A DNA stretch of 64,000 nt from Calditrichales bacterium MX18-03 (GTDB lineage Bacteria; Bacillota; Clostridia; Lutisporales; Lutisporaceae). Positions within the stretch are counted from its first letter, which is position 1. Every line of letters begins with the position of its first letter. The stretch is taken from the NCBI GenBank assembly GCA_021083345.1, contig JAJGRE010000004.1:1-64000 (forward strand). The letters are read 5' to 3'. The notes under the pieces were generated by a model, which searched no databases, was not told the DNA's origin, and saw only the letters and a list, made by a program, of their open reading frames with translations. Positions 8,067-16,138 of this stretch are shown in pieces. Made by a program: the position numbers and the translations under genes.

Positions 8067-8729
8067 TTATGCTTTCCACACAAAGTAGAATGCCAGTAGA
8101 ACCAGAATGATTCCGCCTATGGTTTCGATTTTATGCTGATATTTCTCAAGCTGCTTCACATTCTTTAAGAGACCGGTAAAGGTACCGACCAACAAAATCG
8201 GTATACTGCGCCCAATCGCATATGTAAACATCAGCGTCATCCCGTAGACTGCGCTGCCCTTTGCAGCGGAATAAGCCAACACGGATGCAGTAATGGGCAG
8301 CGTGCAAGGTGAGGCAGCAATGCCAAAGGGTATCCCCAATATGAATGCGCCTATGGCACCACTGCCGCTTTTGGGTGACAGCCTCTTCATATCGAAGCCG
8401 GTATTGAAGTCAAAGATCTTGAGCATCCACAAGCCCATGACGCCAAGAATGGCCGCTACCAAGTAGTTCAAGAGCTTTGTGTTCTGCAATATCTTACCGA
8501 TGGCACCAGCGAAGGCACCCAAAATGGATAAAGTGAAGGCAATTCCCAATACAAAGAACAATGATAATATGAAACCCTTCATTCTGGAATTTTCCCGGTA
8601 ACCGCTCACATAGCCCACAACAAGAACAATCGTTGGCAGTGTACACGGGCTTAAGCCGCCTAGAAATCCGGTAGAAAAAATGATTGCCAGGGTTGTCAGC
8701 AGGTTTGCATCCAGATCCAAGCCCGTCAT
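8067..8729 (-). CDS. ccdA: CcdA/DsbD-type transmembrane thiol-electron carrier
   Basis: CcdA-family membrane protein (220 residues, about six helices) that moves reducing equivalents from cytoplasmic thioredoxin to extracytoplasmic thioredoxin-like proteins. The two redox cysteines lie in matching repeats, GGLSPCTLP near residue 29 and AASPCTLP in the second half. Its start codon overlaps the stop of the preceding thioredoxin-like gene (ATGA), so the two are translationally coupled. The partner substrates are probably the two anchored thioredoxin-like proteins encoded just upstream. No cytochrome c genes are nearby, so the role is not cytochrome maturation. Confidence 0.88.
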   Translation of the reverse strand: MTGLDLDANLLTTLAIIFSTGFLGGLSPCTLPTIVLVVGYVSGYRENSRMKGFILSLFFVLGIAFTLSILGAFAGAIGKILQNTKLLNYLVAAILGVMGLWMLKIFDFNTGFDMKRLSPKSGSGAIGAFILGIPFGIAASPCTLPITASVLAYSAAKGSAVYGMTLMFTYAIGRSIPILLVGTFTGLLKNVKQLEKYQHKIETIGGIILVLLAFYFVWKA

Positions 8730-9196
8730 TTCTTCACCATCCCGTCAATAATTTCATTGACATACTTCACGTCAATCACACCGTTGACTGTCTTCAAGAG
8801 CTCTCCTTCGGTATCAAGCAGTAAAACCGTAGGGTAAATATTGATCTTGTAATCCGCTGTCATTTCATAGACTGCCTTTGCTTGTTCTTCCGTCAGCTTT
8901 GTGGTATCAATATACAGTGTACCGGCTCGGCTTTTGTTCTCTTCCAGAAGCTGCATGGCTCTCTTTCTGTATTCTGAATAGTACTCAACAGAGCTGGCAC
9001 AGCATTCGGATTCATAGTACAAAACGATAATCGACGGTTTGCCGTCTTTTTTCAGCTGCTCCAGCATTTCTTTGACATTCATTTCCGCATCAAGCACAAC
9101 TGCCTCAACAGACTGGGGCTTTAAAACACTTTTTACCGCGAGCAGCATCATGACAGCCAGCACTATAGCTGCGACTCTGTATAGCTTTCTGTTCAA
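8726..9196 (-). CDS. membrane-anchored thioredoxin-like protein with CC motif
   Basis: 156 residues: one N-terminal membrane segment or signal anchor (about 7-22), then a thioredoxin-like domain outside the membrane. The redox site reads ESECCAS with cysteines 65 and 66, an adjacent CC pair in place of CxxC, and the cis-proline loop is IYPTVLLL. It is a paralogue of the next gene upstream: same length, same anchor (MNRK/MNRN, VKSVLKP/VKSMVKP), same motif position. The neighbour has UGA where this one has Cys66. Stop overlaps the ccdA start. It probably exchanges electrons with CcdA. Confidence 0.85.
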   Translation of the reverse strand: MNRKLYRVAAIVLAVMMLLAVKSVLKPQSVEAVVLDAEMNVKEMLEQLKKDGKPSIIVLYYESECCASSVEYYSEYRKRAMQLLEENKSRAGTLYIDTTKLTEEQAKAVYEMTADYKINIYPTVLLLDTEGELLKTVNGVIDVKYVNEIIDGMVKK

Positions 9197-9225
9197 CTCA
9201 TTTCCCCCTTTACAGCTTTCGGCTC

Positions 9226-9693
9226 TTATTGAACGATTTCCTTGATTGCTTTCTCTAACTCAGCATCATCAAACTTCCCTGCAATCACTTTGAAGGGCTC
9301 TCCTTTCCGGTTCAATAAAAGAACGGAGGGAAGATCCGTCACGTTGTTCTCACTTGCGATTTCGATAATGACATTCATTTCAGCCTTATTGGGTGTAGCT
9401 GCGTTTATAAAAAGAGTTGTCAATTGGTCTTTATGCCGCTCCATAAGCAGTCTGGCCTTAGCATTGTATTCTTCCAAGAATACTCGGGTAGACTCTCAGC
9501 AGTCACCATCATAGGAGAAAATGATCATTGCCGGTATGCCTGCATTCTTCAGCTCCATATATTGAACTTCCAAATCTGACTTTTGCATGGCTGCTGTCTT
9601 GTTATCGGCAGGCTTTACCATGGATTTCACGGAAATAAGGATAATCAGCACTGCAATAACGCCGATTACCAAAAAAAGCTTATTTCTATTCAC
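9226..9693 (-). CDS. thioredoxin-like selenoprotein with Cys-Sec site (UGA at codon 66)
   Basis: The frame has one internal TGA (9496-9498), directly after the Cys65 codon; ignoring it gives 155 residues, against 156 for the paralogue downstream. The two proteins align throughout: N-terminal anchor MNRNKLFLVIG, SVKSMVKP, then YDGDC-U-ES against YESEC-C-AS, then matching EEYNAKARLL / SEYRKRAMQLL and a cis-proline loop LPSVLLLN. UGA falls exactly on Cys66 of the paralogue. A hairpin of bacterial SECIS type begins 12 bases after the UGA. No good ribosome binding site precedes the second half, so two separate genes are unlikely. I read it as a CU redox-site selenoprotein facing outward and served by CcdA. 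A true nonsense mutation is the alternative. Confidence 0.85.
9466..9495 (-). other. SECIS-like hairpin after the selenocysteine UGA
   Basis: In the mRNA the 12 bases after UGA are followed by GUAUUCU-UGGA-AGAAUAC, a seven-bp perfect stem with a four-base loop that has G in its second position. The UGA-to-loop distance is 19 bases. Both features match the general rules for bacterial SECIS elements. The stem is AU-rich, so it is modest in stability. Confidence 0.65.
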
Positions 9694-9753
9694 CCCATCA
9701 CCTCCATCCGACTATTGTCTTCCACAGCTTGTTAAAAGCGTCTGTATAACAAT

Positions 9754-10062
9754 CTATTTGTCAAGCTTCTCGTTAAGTTCCCTGATGCTTTTGCGCACCA
9801 TTTCTTCTGCCAGATTAACGACTTGAACGATATCCGGGTTCTTGATGTAGTAGTTGATCCGCATGCCGTCTTTCTCGCAGTATACGATTCCTGCATCCCT
9901 AAGAATCTTAAGATGCTGGGACAGGTTGGACTGACTGAACTCCACATCTTCGCTCATTTCACAAACACAGTACATTTTCTCCGACAGCTTTTTGATAATC
10001 TTTAGCCGGATCGGGTGGGCCAGTGCTTTGAAAATGTTGACTTCCAAGTTTTCTATATCCAT
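9754..10062 (-). CDS. arsR: ArsR-family repressor of the permease/redox operon
   Basis: 102 residues with a winged helix-turn-helix (about 8-85; FSQSNLSQHLKILRDAGIV). The helix-3 stretch MYCVCEMSE has the CVC pair that binds As(III) in ArsR of the ELCVC type, so release from DNA by trivalent arsenic is expected. The start is the second of two ATG codons, six bases after AGGAGG. A half copy of the 59-bp inverted-repeat element lies just before its ribosome binding site. It follows the permease gene and probably binds the palindrome over that operon's promoter. Confidence 0.88.
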   Translation of the reverse strand: MDIENLEVNIFKALAHPIRLKIIKKLSEKMYCVCEMSEDVEFSQSNLSQHLKILRDAGIVYCEKDGMRINYYIKNPDIVQVVNLAEEMVRKSIRELNEKLDK

Positions 10063-10082
10063 CATTACCCTCCTATCAATGT

Positions 10083-10100
10083 AAAGGGACACACCTTGCT
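10083..10100 (-). repeat. half copy of the 59-bp inverted-repeat element
   Basis: AAAGGGACACACCTTGCT matches one end of the complete copies at 39227-39285 and 56978-57036. The match stops at the permease stop codon. As in the full copies, this end points toward a ribosome binding site, here that of arsR. Confidence 0.75.
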
Positions 10101-11115
10101 AAGTAAGTATGAGTGAGAATGCGTTGAACAGGTACCCGATTAGAATGATGCCAAAGGATACCAGCCCTATGAACAAACCCAGCAGCTTCGGCTTTACCAC
10201 CTTGCTCAGCATAATCATGGACGGCAGTGAAAGCGCCGTTACGGACATCATGAAAGCCAGGACCGTACCAACCCCGACACCCTTCCCAAATAACGCTTCT
10301 GCTATCGGTATTGTCCCGAATATGTCCGCATACATAGGTATGCCAACAGCCGCTGCAAGTATGACTGAGAAAGGATTATCGTTCCCTATGACGGTCTCAA
10401 CAACCGATTGCGGAATCCAGTTATGGATCGCAGCACCTATTCCTACTCCGATCAGTATATACAGCCACACCCTGTGGATTATTTCCTTCACCTGGTTCTT
10501 AGAATAGTCTATTCGCTCCCTGCGTGTCATATCGCTGATCTCTACGTCAACACGTTCTATCTCCATGACATAGCCTTCAACATATTTCTCCATTTTAAGC
10601 TTATCTATTATGGTACCGCCCGCTACCGCCAGGATCAATCCTACCACCACATAAGCCAGGGCAATCTTGAATCCGAAAAAGGACATCAGGATCAGAAACG
10701 AGGCCAGATCCACCAGAGGTGAAGATATTAAGAAGGAGAAAGTAACCCCCAGCGGAAGTCCTGCGGATGTAAAGCCTATGAACAAGGGTATGCTGGAGCA
10801 GCTGCAAAATGGTGTGACCGTTCCCAGTAATGCGCCGAACAGGTTCCCCCTGATTCCCCTGATGCCGCCAAGTATTTTCCTGGTCCTTTCCGGCGGGAAA
10901 TAACTCTGGATGTAGGATATGGCAAAAATCAGCACCGACAGCAAGATAAAGATCTTTATGGTATCGTATACAAAAAAGTGAATACTGCCGCCAAGACGCT
11001 CTCTTACCGGTAAGCCCAGCAAATTCTCCACAAGATAGCGAACAAGCTCCGAAAGCCAGGTCATTTTCAGCAGCTGATCGTTGATCCAACCAAACAGTTG
11101 CGCAAAGGTATTCAT
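10099..11115 (-). CDS. arsP: ArsP/DUF318-type permease (probable organoarsenical efflux)
   Basis: 338 residues, eight or more membrane helices in two halves separated by a charged cytoplasmic loop (about 170-205). It has the family signature TPFCSCSSIPLFIGF near residue 100 and the second-half counterpart VGIPMYADIFGTIPI. ArsP exports trivalent methyl- and aromatic arsenicals; other DUF318/YraQ members have unknown cargo. Neighbouring arsR, thiol-redox genes and the nearby arsM favour an arsenical substrate. It is the first gene of an operon running to the mini-thioredoxin gene, behind a good sigma-A promoter with an operator palindrome. Confidence 0.82.
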   Translation of the reverse strand: MNTFAQLFGWINDQLLKMTWLSELVRYLVENLLGLPVRERLGGSIHFFVYDTIKIFILLSVLIFAISYIQSYFPPERTRKILGGIRGIRGNLFGALLGTVTPFCSCSSIPLFIGFTSAGLPLGVTFSFLISSPLVDLASFLILMSFFGFKIALAYVVVGLILAVAGGTIIDKLKMEKYVEGYVMEIERVDVEISDMTRRERIDYSKNQVKEIIHRVWLYILIGVGIGAAIHNWIPQSVVETVIGNDNPFSVILAAAVGIPMYADIFGTIPIAEALFGKGVGVGTVLAFMMSVTALSLPSMIMLSKVVKPKLLGLFIGLVSFGIILIGYLFNAFSLILT

Positions 11116-11139
11116 GTGTTACACCGTCCTATTAATTTT

Positions 11140-11179
11140 CTATATTATTATATTAGAAATTTCTAATATAATAATATAG
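11140..11179. promoter_or_regulatory. perfect 40-bp palindrome, probable ArsR operator
   Basis: Two 20-base arms (left arm CTATATTATTATATTAGAAA) are perfectly complementary around a central AAATTT. It covers the -10 box and start region of the permease operon, so a dimeric repressor bound here would block transcription. Binding by the operon's own ArsR is inferred. As RNA it would also form a strong AU-rich hairpin in the leader. Confidence 0.75.
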
Positions 11180-11199
11180 CCACTATACTTATTTGTCAA
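11171..11199 (-). promoter_or_regulatory. sigma-A promoter of the permease/redox operon
   Basis: On the minus strand TTGACA (11199-11194) and TATTAT (11176-11171) are separated by exactly 17 bases. The -10 box lies inside the 40-bp palindrome. Confidence 0.8.
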
Positions 11200-11251
11200 T
11201 ACGAGTCAACGTTTTCCACAATATCTTTACTTAAAGTTAACATTAGATTAG

Positions 11252-11281
11252 TTCACATATCAGCATATCATGATATATAAT
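11252..11281 (+). promoter_or_regulatory. promoter of the small membrane protein gene with ATATCATGATAT operator
   Basis: TTCACA (11252) and TATAAT (11276) are 18 bases apart. The palindrome ATATCATGATAT (11265-11276) fills the space up to the -10 box. The same palindrome occurs in the pstS and pstC promoters and, with one mismatch, before the second arsR. Confidence 0.7.
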
Positions 11282-11343
11282 GGAATTGAAGAGAACTTAA
11301 AAGTATGACGCAGAACGAAATTCTTTTGAGAAGGAGTGATAAA

Positions 11344-11487
11344 ATGTTGTGGCTCATCATAGCAGCGATTATACTGGGAGGATACGGCTATTTATATCAT
11401 CAATATTCCGTCAAGAAAGGGAAGCAGCTTTTGGAAATGGTTCTGGAATCAGAAGATCGGAGTGCGAATAGTGATAACATTCAATAG
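11344..11487 (+). CDS. 47-residue single-pass membrane protein
   Basis: A short protein with one hydrophobic segment (LWLIIAAIILGGYGYLY, about 2-18) followed by a charged cytoplasmic tail. The ATG is chosen because AAGGAG lies eight bases upstream; a start 13 codons earlier has no such site. It has its own promoter with the same 12-bp operator as the pst genes and a terminator after it, which argues that it is a real gene. I do not recognise the family. A role as a small partner of the transporter is conceivable but unsupported. Confidence 0.6.
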   Translation: MLWLIIAAIILGGYGYLYHQYSVKKGKQLLEMVLESEDRSANSDNIQ

Positions 11488-11500
11488 ATATGGCTATTGA

Positions 11501-11531
11501 AAAAGACAATCCTTTTGAAAGATTGTCTTTT
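11501..11531. terminator. bidirectional terminator between small ORF and second arsR
   Basis: AAAAGACAATC and GATTGTCTTTT form an 11-bp stem with a nine-base loop, followed by further T residues on the plus strand and preceded by A on the other. It separates two converging genes. Confidence 0.8.
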
Positions 11532-11538
11532 TTGTGTG

Positions 11539-11874
11539 TTAGTATTTCATACAGTTGTATTTCTCTTCCGAGACATTTTCAATTATCTCTCTGGCTGTAT
11601 TGAGAATCAGCTTGATTCTTTCGTCGTATATGCTGTAGTAAATATATTTGCCGTCCTGCCTCACATTTACCAGATCGCTTTCCCTCAGGCATTTAAGATG
11701 GTTGGAAATCTTGGACTGGCTGAAGCCGGTAAAGTCAACGATCTCTGTAACCGTCTTTTCTCCCTCCATCAGGCTTTCAAAAATGCAGATCCTGCTATAG
11801 TCCGCAAATCCCTTGAAAAACTTGCTTACCAGCTTGATCCGCATGATATCCTCATTGTTTAGCGTTGCTTGCAT
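11539..11874 (-). CDS. ArsR-family regulator of the pst-like genes
   Basis: 111 residues, winged helix-turn-helix (FSQSKISNHLKCLRESDLV) of the ArsR/SmtB family. It lacks the ELCVC arsenic site; cysteines are in RICIF, KCLR and near the C-terminus (YNCMKY), so its inducer may bind elsewhere or not be arsenite. The ATG follows AAGGAAGG. Its own upstream region carries ATATCATGTTAT, and the exact palindrome ATATCATGATAT lies in the promoters of the divergent small gene, pstC and pstS. I infer that it represses all four. Confidence 0.85.
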   Translation of the reverse strand: MQATLNNEDIMRIKLVSKFFKGFADYSRICIFESLMEGEKTVTEIVDFTGFSQSKISNHLKCLRESDLVNVRQDGKYIYYSIYDERIKLILNTAREIIENVSEEKYNCMKY

Positions 11875-11904
11875 ATCCTTACCTTCCTTCGGCAGCATTA
11901 TTCA

Positions 11905-11927
11905 ATGATATCATAATATCATGTTAT
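11905..11927 (-). promoter_or_regulatory. operator region of the second arsR gene
   Basis: ATGATATCAT (11905-11914) is followed by ATATCATGTTAT (11916-11927), which matches ATATCATGATAT at 11 of 12 positions. On the minus strand TTACAA-N18-TATTAT can be read across it. Autoregulation is likely. Confidence 0.55.
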
Positions 11928-11979
11928 CTCCTATCATTGTAATGCACCTCATAACGGTTGGCAATGGGTGCGGAGAAAA

Positions 11980-12846
11980 TTACATGCGATTCTGGCATTT
12001 ATTACGAATGAGAACGGCAGTTGCGTTAATGGACAAAAGCAGCACCAGCAGAACGATAATCCCGGCCGAAGCAAGCTGGTGAAACTCAGCCTGTGGTCTG
12101 GAAGTCCAGTTAAAGATCTGGATGGGCAATGTGGTATAGGAGTCCATAATCCCATCCGGAAGAAACGCAACATATCCCATGGCACCGACCATAATAAGCG
12201 GGGCAGCCTCTCCTAGAGCCCTTGATATGGCAAGAATTGTTCCTGTCAGAATTCCCGGCATGGCTGTCGGCAGTACAATCGTCTTGACTACCTGCCATTT
12301 ACTTGCTCCCAGCGCATAAGCGCCGTGCTTCAGGGATTCGGGAACACTCTTGATTGCTTCCTGCGCTGCAACGATAATAACAGGCAGAATAAGCAATGCC
12401 AGGGTCATAGCACCTGCCAGAATACTTCTCCCGAAGTTCAGCATGCGCACAAATACCGTTAATCCTAATATACCGTATACAATGGACGGTACCCCGGCTA
12501 AATTGGAAATGTTAAGCTGGAGGAAGGTGTTATACCAGCTCTTTTTTGAGTACTCTTCCAAATAGACGGCAGTACCAACACCAATGGGGAATGCGAACAA
12601 GGCTGTCAAGCTTATGATCCAGACGCTGCCTACCAGGGCGGATTTGATACCCGCTTTTGCCGGGAATCTGGACGGAAAGTTGGTAAGAAAGTCATAGCTG
12701 AGGCTGCTTAAACCGGTTTTTAGTATGCTAGTCAGCAGAACTGCCAAAACTGCAATTCCAAACATGGTTGACGCAAATACCAGACCGTGAAATACCCTGT
12801 TTTTTATTTTTCTAATATTCAGGTTGTTTTTTACACTGGTTTGCAT
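11980..12846 (-). CDS. pstA: phosphate ABC transporter permease PstA
   Basis: 288 residues with six predicted helices and the binding-protein-dependent permease loop (AYALGASKWQVVKTIVLPTAMPGI, coupling helix near residue 175) plus the PstA-type GVPSIVYGILGL. It forms the membrane channel with PstC and takes up phosphate, and arsenate as a mimic. Start ATG overlaps the pstC stop by one base, with GGGAGG upstream. The gene for the ATPase PstB, normally next, is missing; the second arsR follows instead. Confidence 0.9.
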   Translation of the reverse strand: MQTSVKNNLNIRKIKNRVFHGLVFASTMFGIAVLAVLLTSILKTGLSSLSYDFLTNFPSRFPAKAGIKSALVGSVWIISLTALFAFPIGVGTAVYLEEYSKKSWYNTFLQLNISNLAGVPSIVYGILGLTVFVRMLNFGRSILAGAMTLALLILPVIIVAAQEAIKSVPESLKHGAYALGASKWQVVKTIVLPTAMPGILTGTILAISRALGEAAPLIMVGAMGYVAFLPDGIMDSYTTLPIQIFNWTSRPQAEFHQLASAGIIVLLVLLLSINATAVLIRNKCQNRM

Positions 12847-13748
12847 TATTGATACCTCCCGAATTTCCTTACTATCAATCTGGATAGGATATTCATCAGG
12901 AATGTAATGGCAAATAATAACGCTCCCACTGCAAATACCGTTTTATACTCAATGCTTCCATGCTGAATATCTCCAAGGCTTATATTGACCATAAACCCTG
13001 TCATCGTTTGGACGCTCTTCAACGGGTTAAACGTCAACTGAGAATTCGCGCCGGCTGCAATTGCTACAATCATTGTCTCTCCGATTGCGCGGGATATGGC
13101 TAACACAAATGCGGCAGCAATACTGGAAATGCTGCCGGGTACGACAACCTTGAGCGCTACTTCCATTCTTGTAGACCCGAGGGCGTAGGCCCCATGACGT
13201 ATCGAATCCGGTACGGCCATCATCGCATCCTCGCTTAAGGATGCCACCATCGGGATGATCATGATACCCACAGCTATACTGGCACTGGCAACATTAAAAA
13301 CCTCGGTCTGCGGCAACAGCTTCTGAATGAGAGGTGTGATGAAAGTCAATGCAAAGAAACCATAGACAATGGACGGTATACCTGCCAATATTTCCAGAGC
13401 CGGTTTAATCAGCTTCCTTGCCTTTTTGGGGGCAAATTCACTCAGGTAAATTGCGCTTCCCAGCCCCAACGGAAGAGAAATAACACTGGAACCCAAAGCG
13501 ATCATCATAGTACCTGTCAGTAAAGGCAAAATACCAAAATTTCTTGGTTCAAGAGTCGGTGTCCATTTGGTATTGGTGAAAAACTCAGCAACCGATACTT
13601 CTCTGAAAAATTGAAATGTTTCCTGTGCCAATGTCAGCACGATGCCTATTGTCGTCAATATTGAAACAAGCGCAATCATTTGAAGAAGCCTTGCAATGAT
13701 TTTCTCTTTGAAGATTTGGGCTTTGCGCGATTTGCTCATCTCTACCAT
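12846..13748 (-). CDS. pstC: phosphate ABC transporter permease PstC
   Basis: 300 residues, six helices, with the coupling loop AYALGSTRMEVALKVVVPGS and the PstC-type GIPSIVYGFFAL. Partner of PstA in the membrane. AGGAGG lies seven bases before the ATG. It has its own promoter with the ATATCATGATAT operator, although pstS and the chemoreceptor gene lie just upstream in the same direction. Confidence 0.9.
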   Translation of the reverse strand: MVEMSKSRKAQIFKEKIIARLLQMIALVSILTTIGIVLTLAQETFQFFREVSVAEFFTNTKWTPTLEPRNFGILPLLTGTMMIALGSSVISLPLGLGSAIYLSEFAPKKARKLIKPALEILAGIPSIVYGFFALTFITPLIQKLLPQTEVFNVASASIAVGIMIIPMVASLSEDAMMAVPDSIRHGAYALGSTRMEVALKVVVPGSISSIAAAFVLAISRAIGETMIVAIAAGANSQLTFNPLKSVQTMTGFMVNISLGDIQHGSIEYKTVFAVGALLFAITFLMNILSRLIVRKFGRYQ

Positions 13749-13812
13749 ACCGCATCCTCCTAACGGATTAAATAAGTCCTTCTGCCTAAGCGCAATTGCA
13801 ATCCTACAATCT

Positions 13813-13840
13813 ATTATATCATAATATCATGATATGTAAA
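13813..13840 (-). promoter_or_regulatory. pstC promoter with ATATCATGATAT operator
   Basis: On the minus strand TTTACA and TATAAT are 16 bases apart and the operator (13824-13835) fills the spacer. The layout is the same as in the pstS promoter, down to both boxes and the spacer length. Confidence 0.75.
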
Positions 13841-13853
13841 TCGTTAAAACTAA

Positions 13854-16061
13854 TTATTTGTTATTGAATGCAGTAAGGCAATGCTTTAAATTCTCTGCGA
13901 GCATACCCAAAGAATTCGCCTGCTGTTTCATTTGAAGGATCGCTTCGAATTGGAGCCTCGATGCGTCCAGCGCCGTTTCTGAAGTTCTGGCTGCATTCTC
14001 CGCAATTTCCGATATTCCTGAGACGCTTGTGATGATCTCTTGCTTTTGGGTGTTCATTTTTTCAATGGCATTTGTTATGTTCAAAACCCGGTTATTCATA
14101 TCTTCAATGGTGCCATAGATTGTTTCAAAGGCTTTTTGTGTATCCAGAACCATTTGCTTTTGTTCCTTGGCAAGACGGTCATTTTCTTCTACAACTTGAT
14201 GTACAAGTTCTGCTTTCAGACGCGTCTCGTTTATGATTCTCTGAATAAATGCCGTCTGATCCGATACCTGCTCGGCCAGCTTCCTGATTTCGCCTGCCAC
14301 AACCCCGAATCCCCTGCCTGCGTCCCCCGCTCTGGCAGATTCAATCGCTGCATTCAATGCCAGAAGATTCGTCTGCTTGGATATCCCGTTGATGGTATTG
14401 AGTATAAAGCCTATCTTTTCTATTTCAGAATTTAGACCGGTAACCTCCATTCTTACTTTGGCAGAAATCGCGTAGCTCTTGTCAGACCCATCATTCAGCA
14501 GCGCCACCTGTTTCATTCCGCCTTTTGCAATAGCACTTGTATTCTTAGAAGCGTGAATAATCGAATGGGTATACTCATTCACCGTTTCTATTGCACTTGC
14601 CAAAGTATTGATTTTGGAAACACCATTTTCAATGTGTTGTTCCTGTTCCAATGCTCCCGCTGAAATCTCACCAATCACATTTGAGACCTGTTCCGTATAT
14701 CCATAAGCGTTTGCAGATATACCGGTCAACTGTTGTGCTGCAGATGTTACTTCGCCTGAGGCTGCGGTTATATTTGATATAAGCATTTTCAGATCTGACA
14801 ACATTGTATTAAAGCTATCGTTTAGAATACCAATTTCCCTGCTGGTATGAAGCTCAGCCTTGACGTCCAGTTCTCCCTTAGCCACCTTTTCCATTAGGCC
14901 GGCCAGCCGGCTTATCGGTGTAGTCAGGTTCTGCGAATAGCGGTAAGAAACCGCGAGACATATTGCAACCAAACCTATAGTGATCAGCATGATAAAGCTT
15001 CTTATTGCTGTTATGCTTCTCATGTATTCTTTTTTGTCCATAACAGCAACGACTATCCAGTCCATATTGCTTGCCTTTTCGTATAATGCAATCTTTTTAT
15101 TGTTATTGAATACATATTCTCCTGAATTGCTCTTAAAGGCTTTATTGTTCTTCAGATTTTCGACTTCCTTGCTGATGAGTTCATTCTCAACCGGTTTAAG
15201 CAGCTTTTCCTTGTCCTTGTGGTAAATCGTTGTACCATGCTCATTGACGATGTAGACATAACCCGATTCACCGATCCTTATTTCTTTTACCGGCTGAGTA
15301 AACTTCTCTAAGTCAAACATAATGACCATAACGCCGACAGAACCTGCAAGATTGTCTATCGACAAGGCTACAGGAATGATATGATGCCCTGTTGCCTTTG
15401 AGATATCCGGATTTCCGACGACAAATTTTTCGCCGCCTTTAAGCTTTTTATAATAATCAGTGCCCGAAATGTTCATTCGCATGTACTGTTCCTTATAAGC
15501 CGAACCGTCTGCAATAACATTTCCCTTCAGGTCACTTACAAAAATAGTCTCATAAAGTTTTTCCGAGCTCTTAACTGCATTTTTAAGTGATAGCAGCACA
15601 TTATTTAGACGTATGGGTGTTTCCAGAATACCGTCGTTATTTAAATCTTCAAGTAATACCGCAAGGTCCGATTGTGATGACAAGCTTTTAAGAATGTTGT
15701 TTGCACTGCTGACAGTCAAGTCAATTGAACTTTTTGCGCCTTTCGAATAGGCAGACAGCATATTATTTTGCGTGTTGGATATCTGGTTATGTACCCGGTT
15801 ATAGATGATTGTCCCCATCAACAGAATCGGAACAATGGAAATCAGAATAAATACCATGATCAACTGGTTTTTTAAAGACATATCGGAGGCTTTGAGCTGA
15901 TTGACTGTACCCTTACCGGCAATCCTTAGGATATGCTCACGCAATACAGCAGTAATTTTATTGCGGTTGATCCATTCAAGATTCATCTTTCTTACTGTAT
16001 GCTTTATACCGCGTGCTGCTTTGAGGAGAATACTATTCAGTTTTCCTATTACTTTCTTCAT
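13854..16061 (-). CDS. methyl-accepting chemotaxis protein between pstS and pstC
   Basis: 735 residues. After a long N-terminal cytoplasmic stretch, a first membrane helix (about 68-88) leads to a large extracellular dCache-type sensor (about 90-350), a second helix (about 355-375), HAMP, and a signalling domain with the conserved hairpin tip ([17 protein letters not shown] near residue 570). It feeds a CheA/CheW array. Its place inside a pst operon suggests that it senses phosphate, arsenate or the PstS-ligand complex, which is an inference from context. A terminator-like hairpin separates it from pstS. Confidence 0.9.
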   Translation of the reverse strand: MKKVIGKLNSILLKAARGIKHTVRKMNLEWINRNKITAVLREHILRIAGKGTVNQLKASDMSLKNQLIMVFILISIVPILLMGTIIYNRVHNQISNTQNNMLSAYSKGAKSSIDLTVSSANNILKSLSSQSDLAVLLEDLNNDGILETPIRLNNVLLSLKNAVKSSEKLYETIFVSDLKGNVIADGSAYKEQYMRMNISGTDYYKKLKGGEKFVVGNPDISKATGHHIIPVALSIDNLAGSVGVMVIMFDLEKFTQPVKEIRIGESGYVYIVNEHGTTIYHKDKEKLLKPVENELISKEVENLKNNKAFKSNSGEYVFNNNKKIALYEKASNMDWIVVAVMDKKEYMRSITAIRSFIMLITIGLVAICLAVSYRYSQNLTTPISRLAGLMEKVAKGELDVKAELHTSREIGILNDSFNTMLSDLKMLISNITAASGEVTSAAQQLTGISANAYGYTEQVSNVIGEISAGALEQEQHIENGVSKINTLASAIETVNEYTHSIIHASKNTSAIAKGGMKQVALLNDGSDKSYAISAKVRMEVTGLNSEIEKIGFILNTINGISKQTNLLALNAAIESARAGDAGRGFGVVAGEIRKLAEQVSDQTAFIQRIINETRLKAELVHQVVEENDRLAKEQKQMVLDTQKAFETIYGTIEDMNNRVLNITNAIEKMNTQKQEIITSVSGISEIAENAARTSETALDASRLQFEAILQMKQQANSLGMLAENLKHCLTAFNNK

Positions 16062-16096
16062 CCTAACCTCACTTCTCCTTGACCCCTTCGATTATT

Positions 16097-16123
16097 AAAG
16101 CGCCTTCTGTTCGAAGGCGCTTT
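16097..16123 (-). terminator. hairpin between pstS and the chemoreceptor gene
   Basis: AAAGCGCCTTC and GAAGGCGCTTT pair perfectly (11 bp, five-base loop). It lies 15 bases after the pstS stop and is followed by only a weak T tract on the minus strand, so it may reduce rather than stop readthrough, keeping pstS mRNA more abundant. Confidence 0.6.
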
Positions 16124-16138
16124 ATCTGATGCTGCTGT

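Noticed and set aside
9226-9693. Two separate short genes (9496-9693 and 9226-9477) or a pseudogene
   Set aside because: The halves are in one frame, the break is UGA exactly at a paralogue cysteine, and no ribosome binding site precedes the second half.
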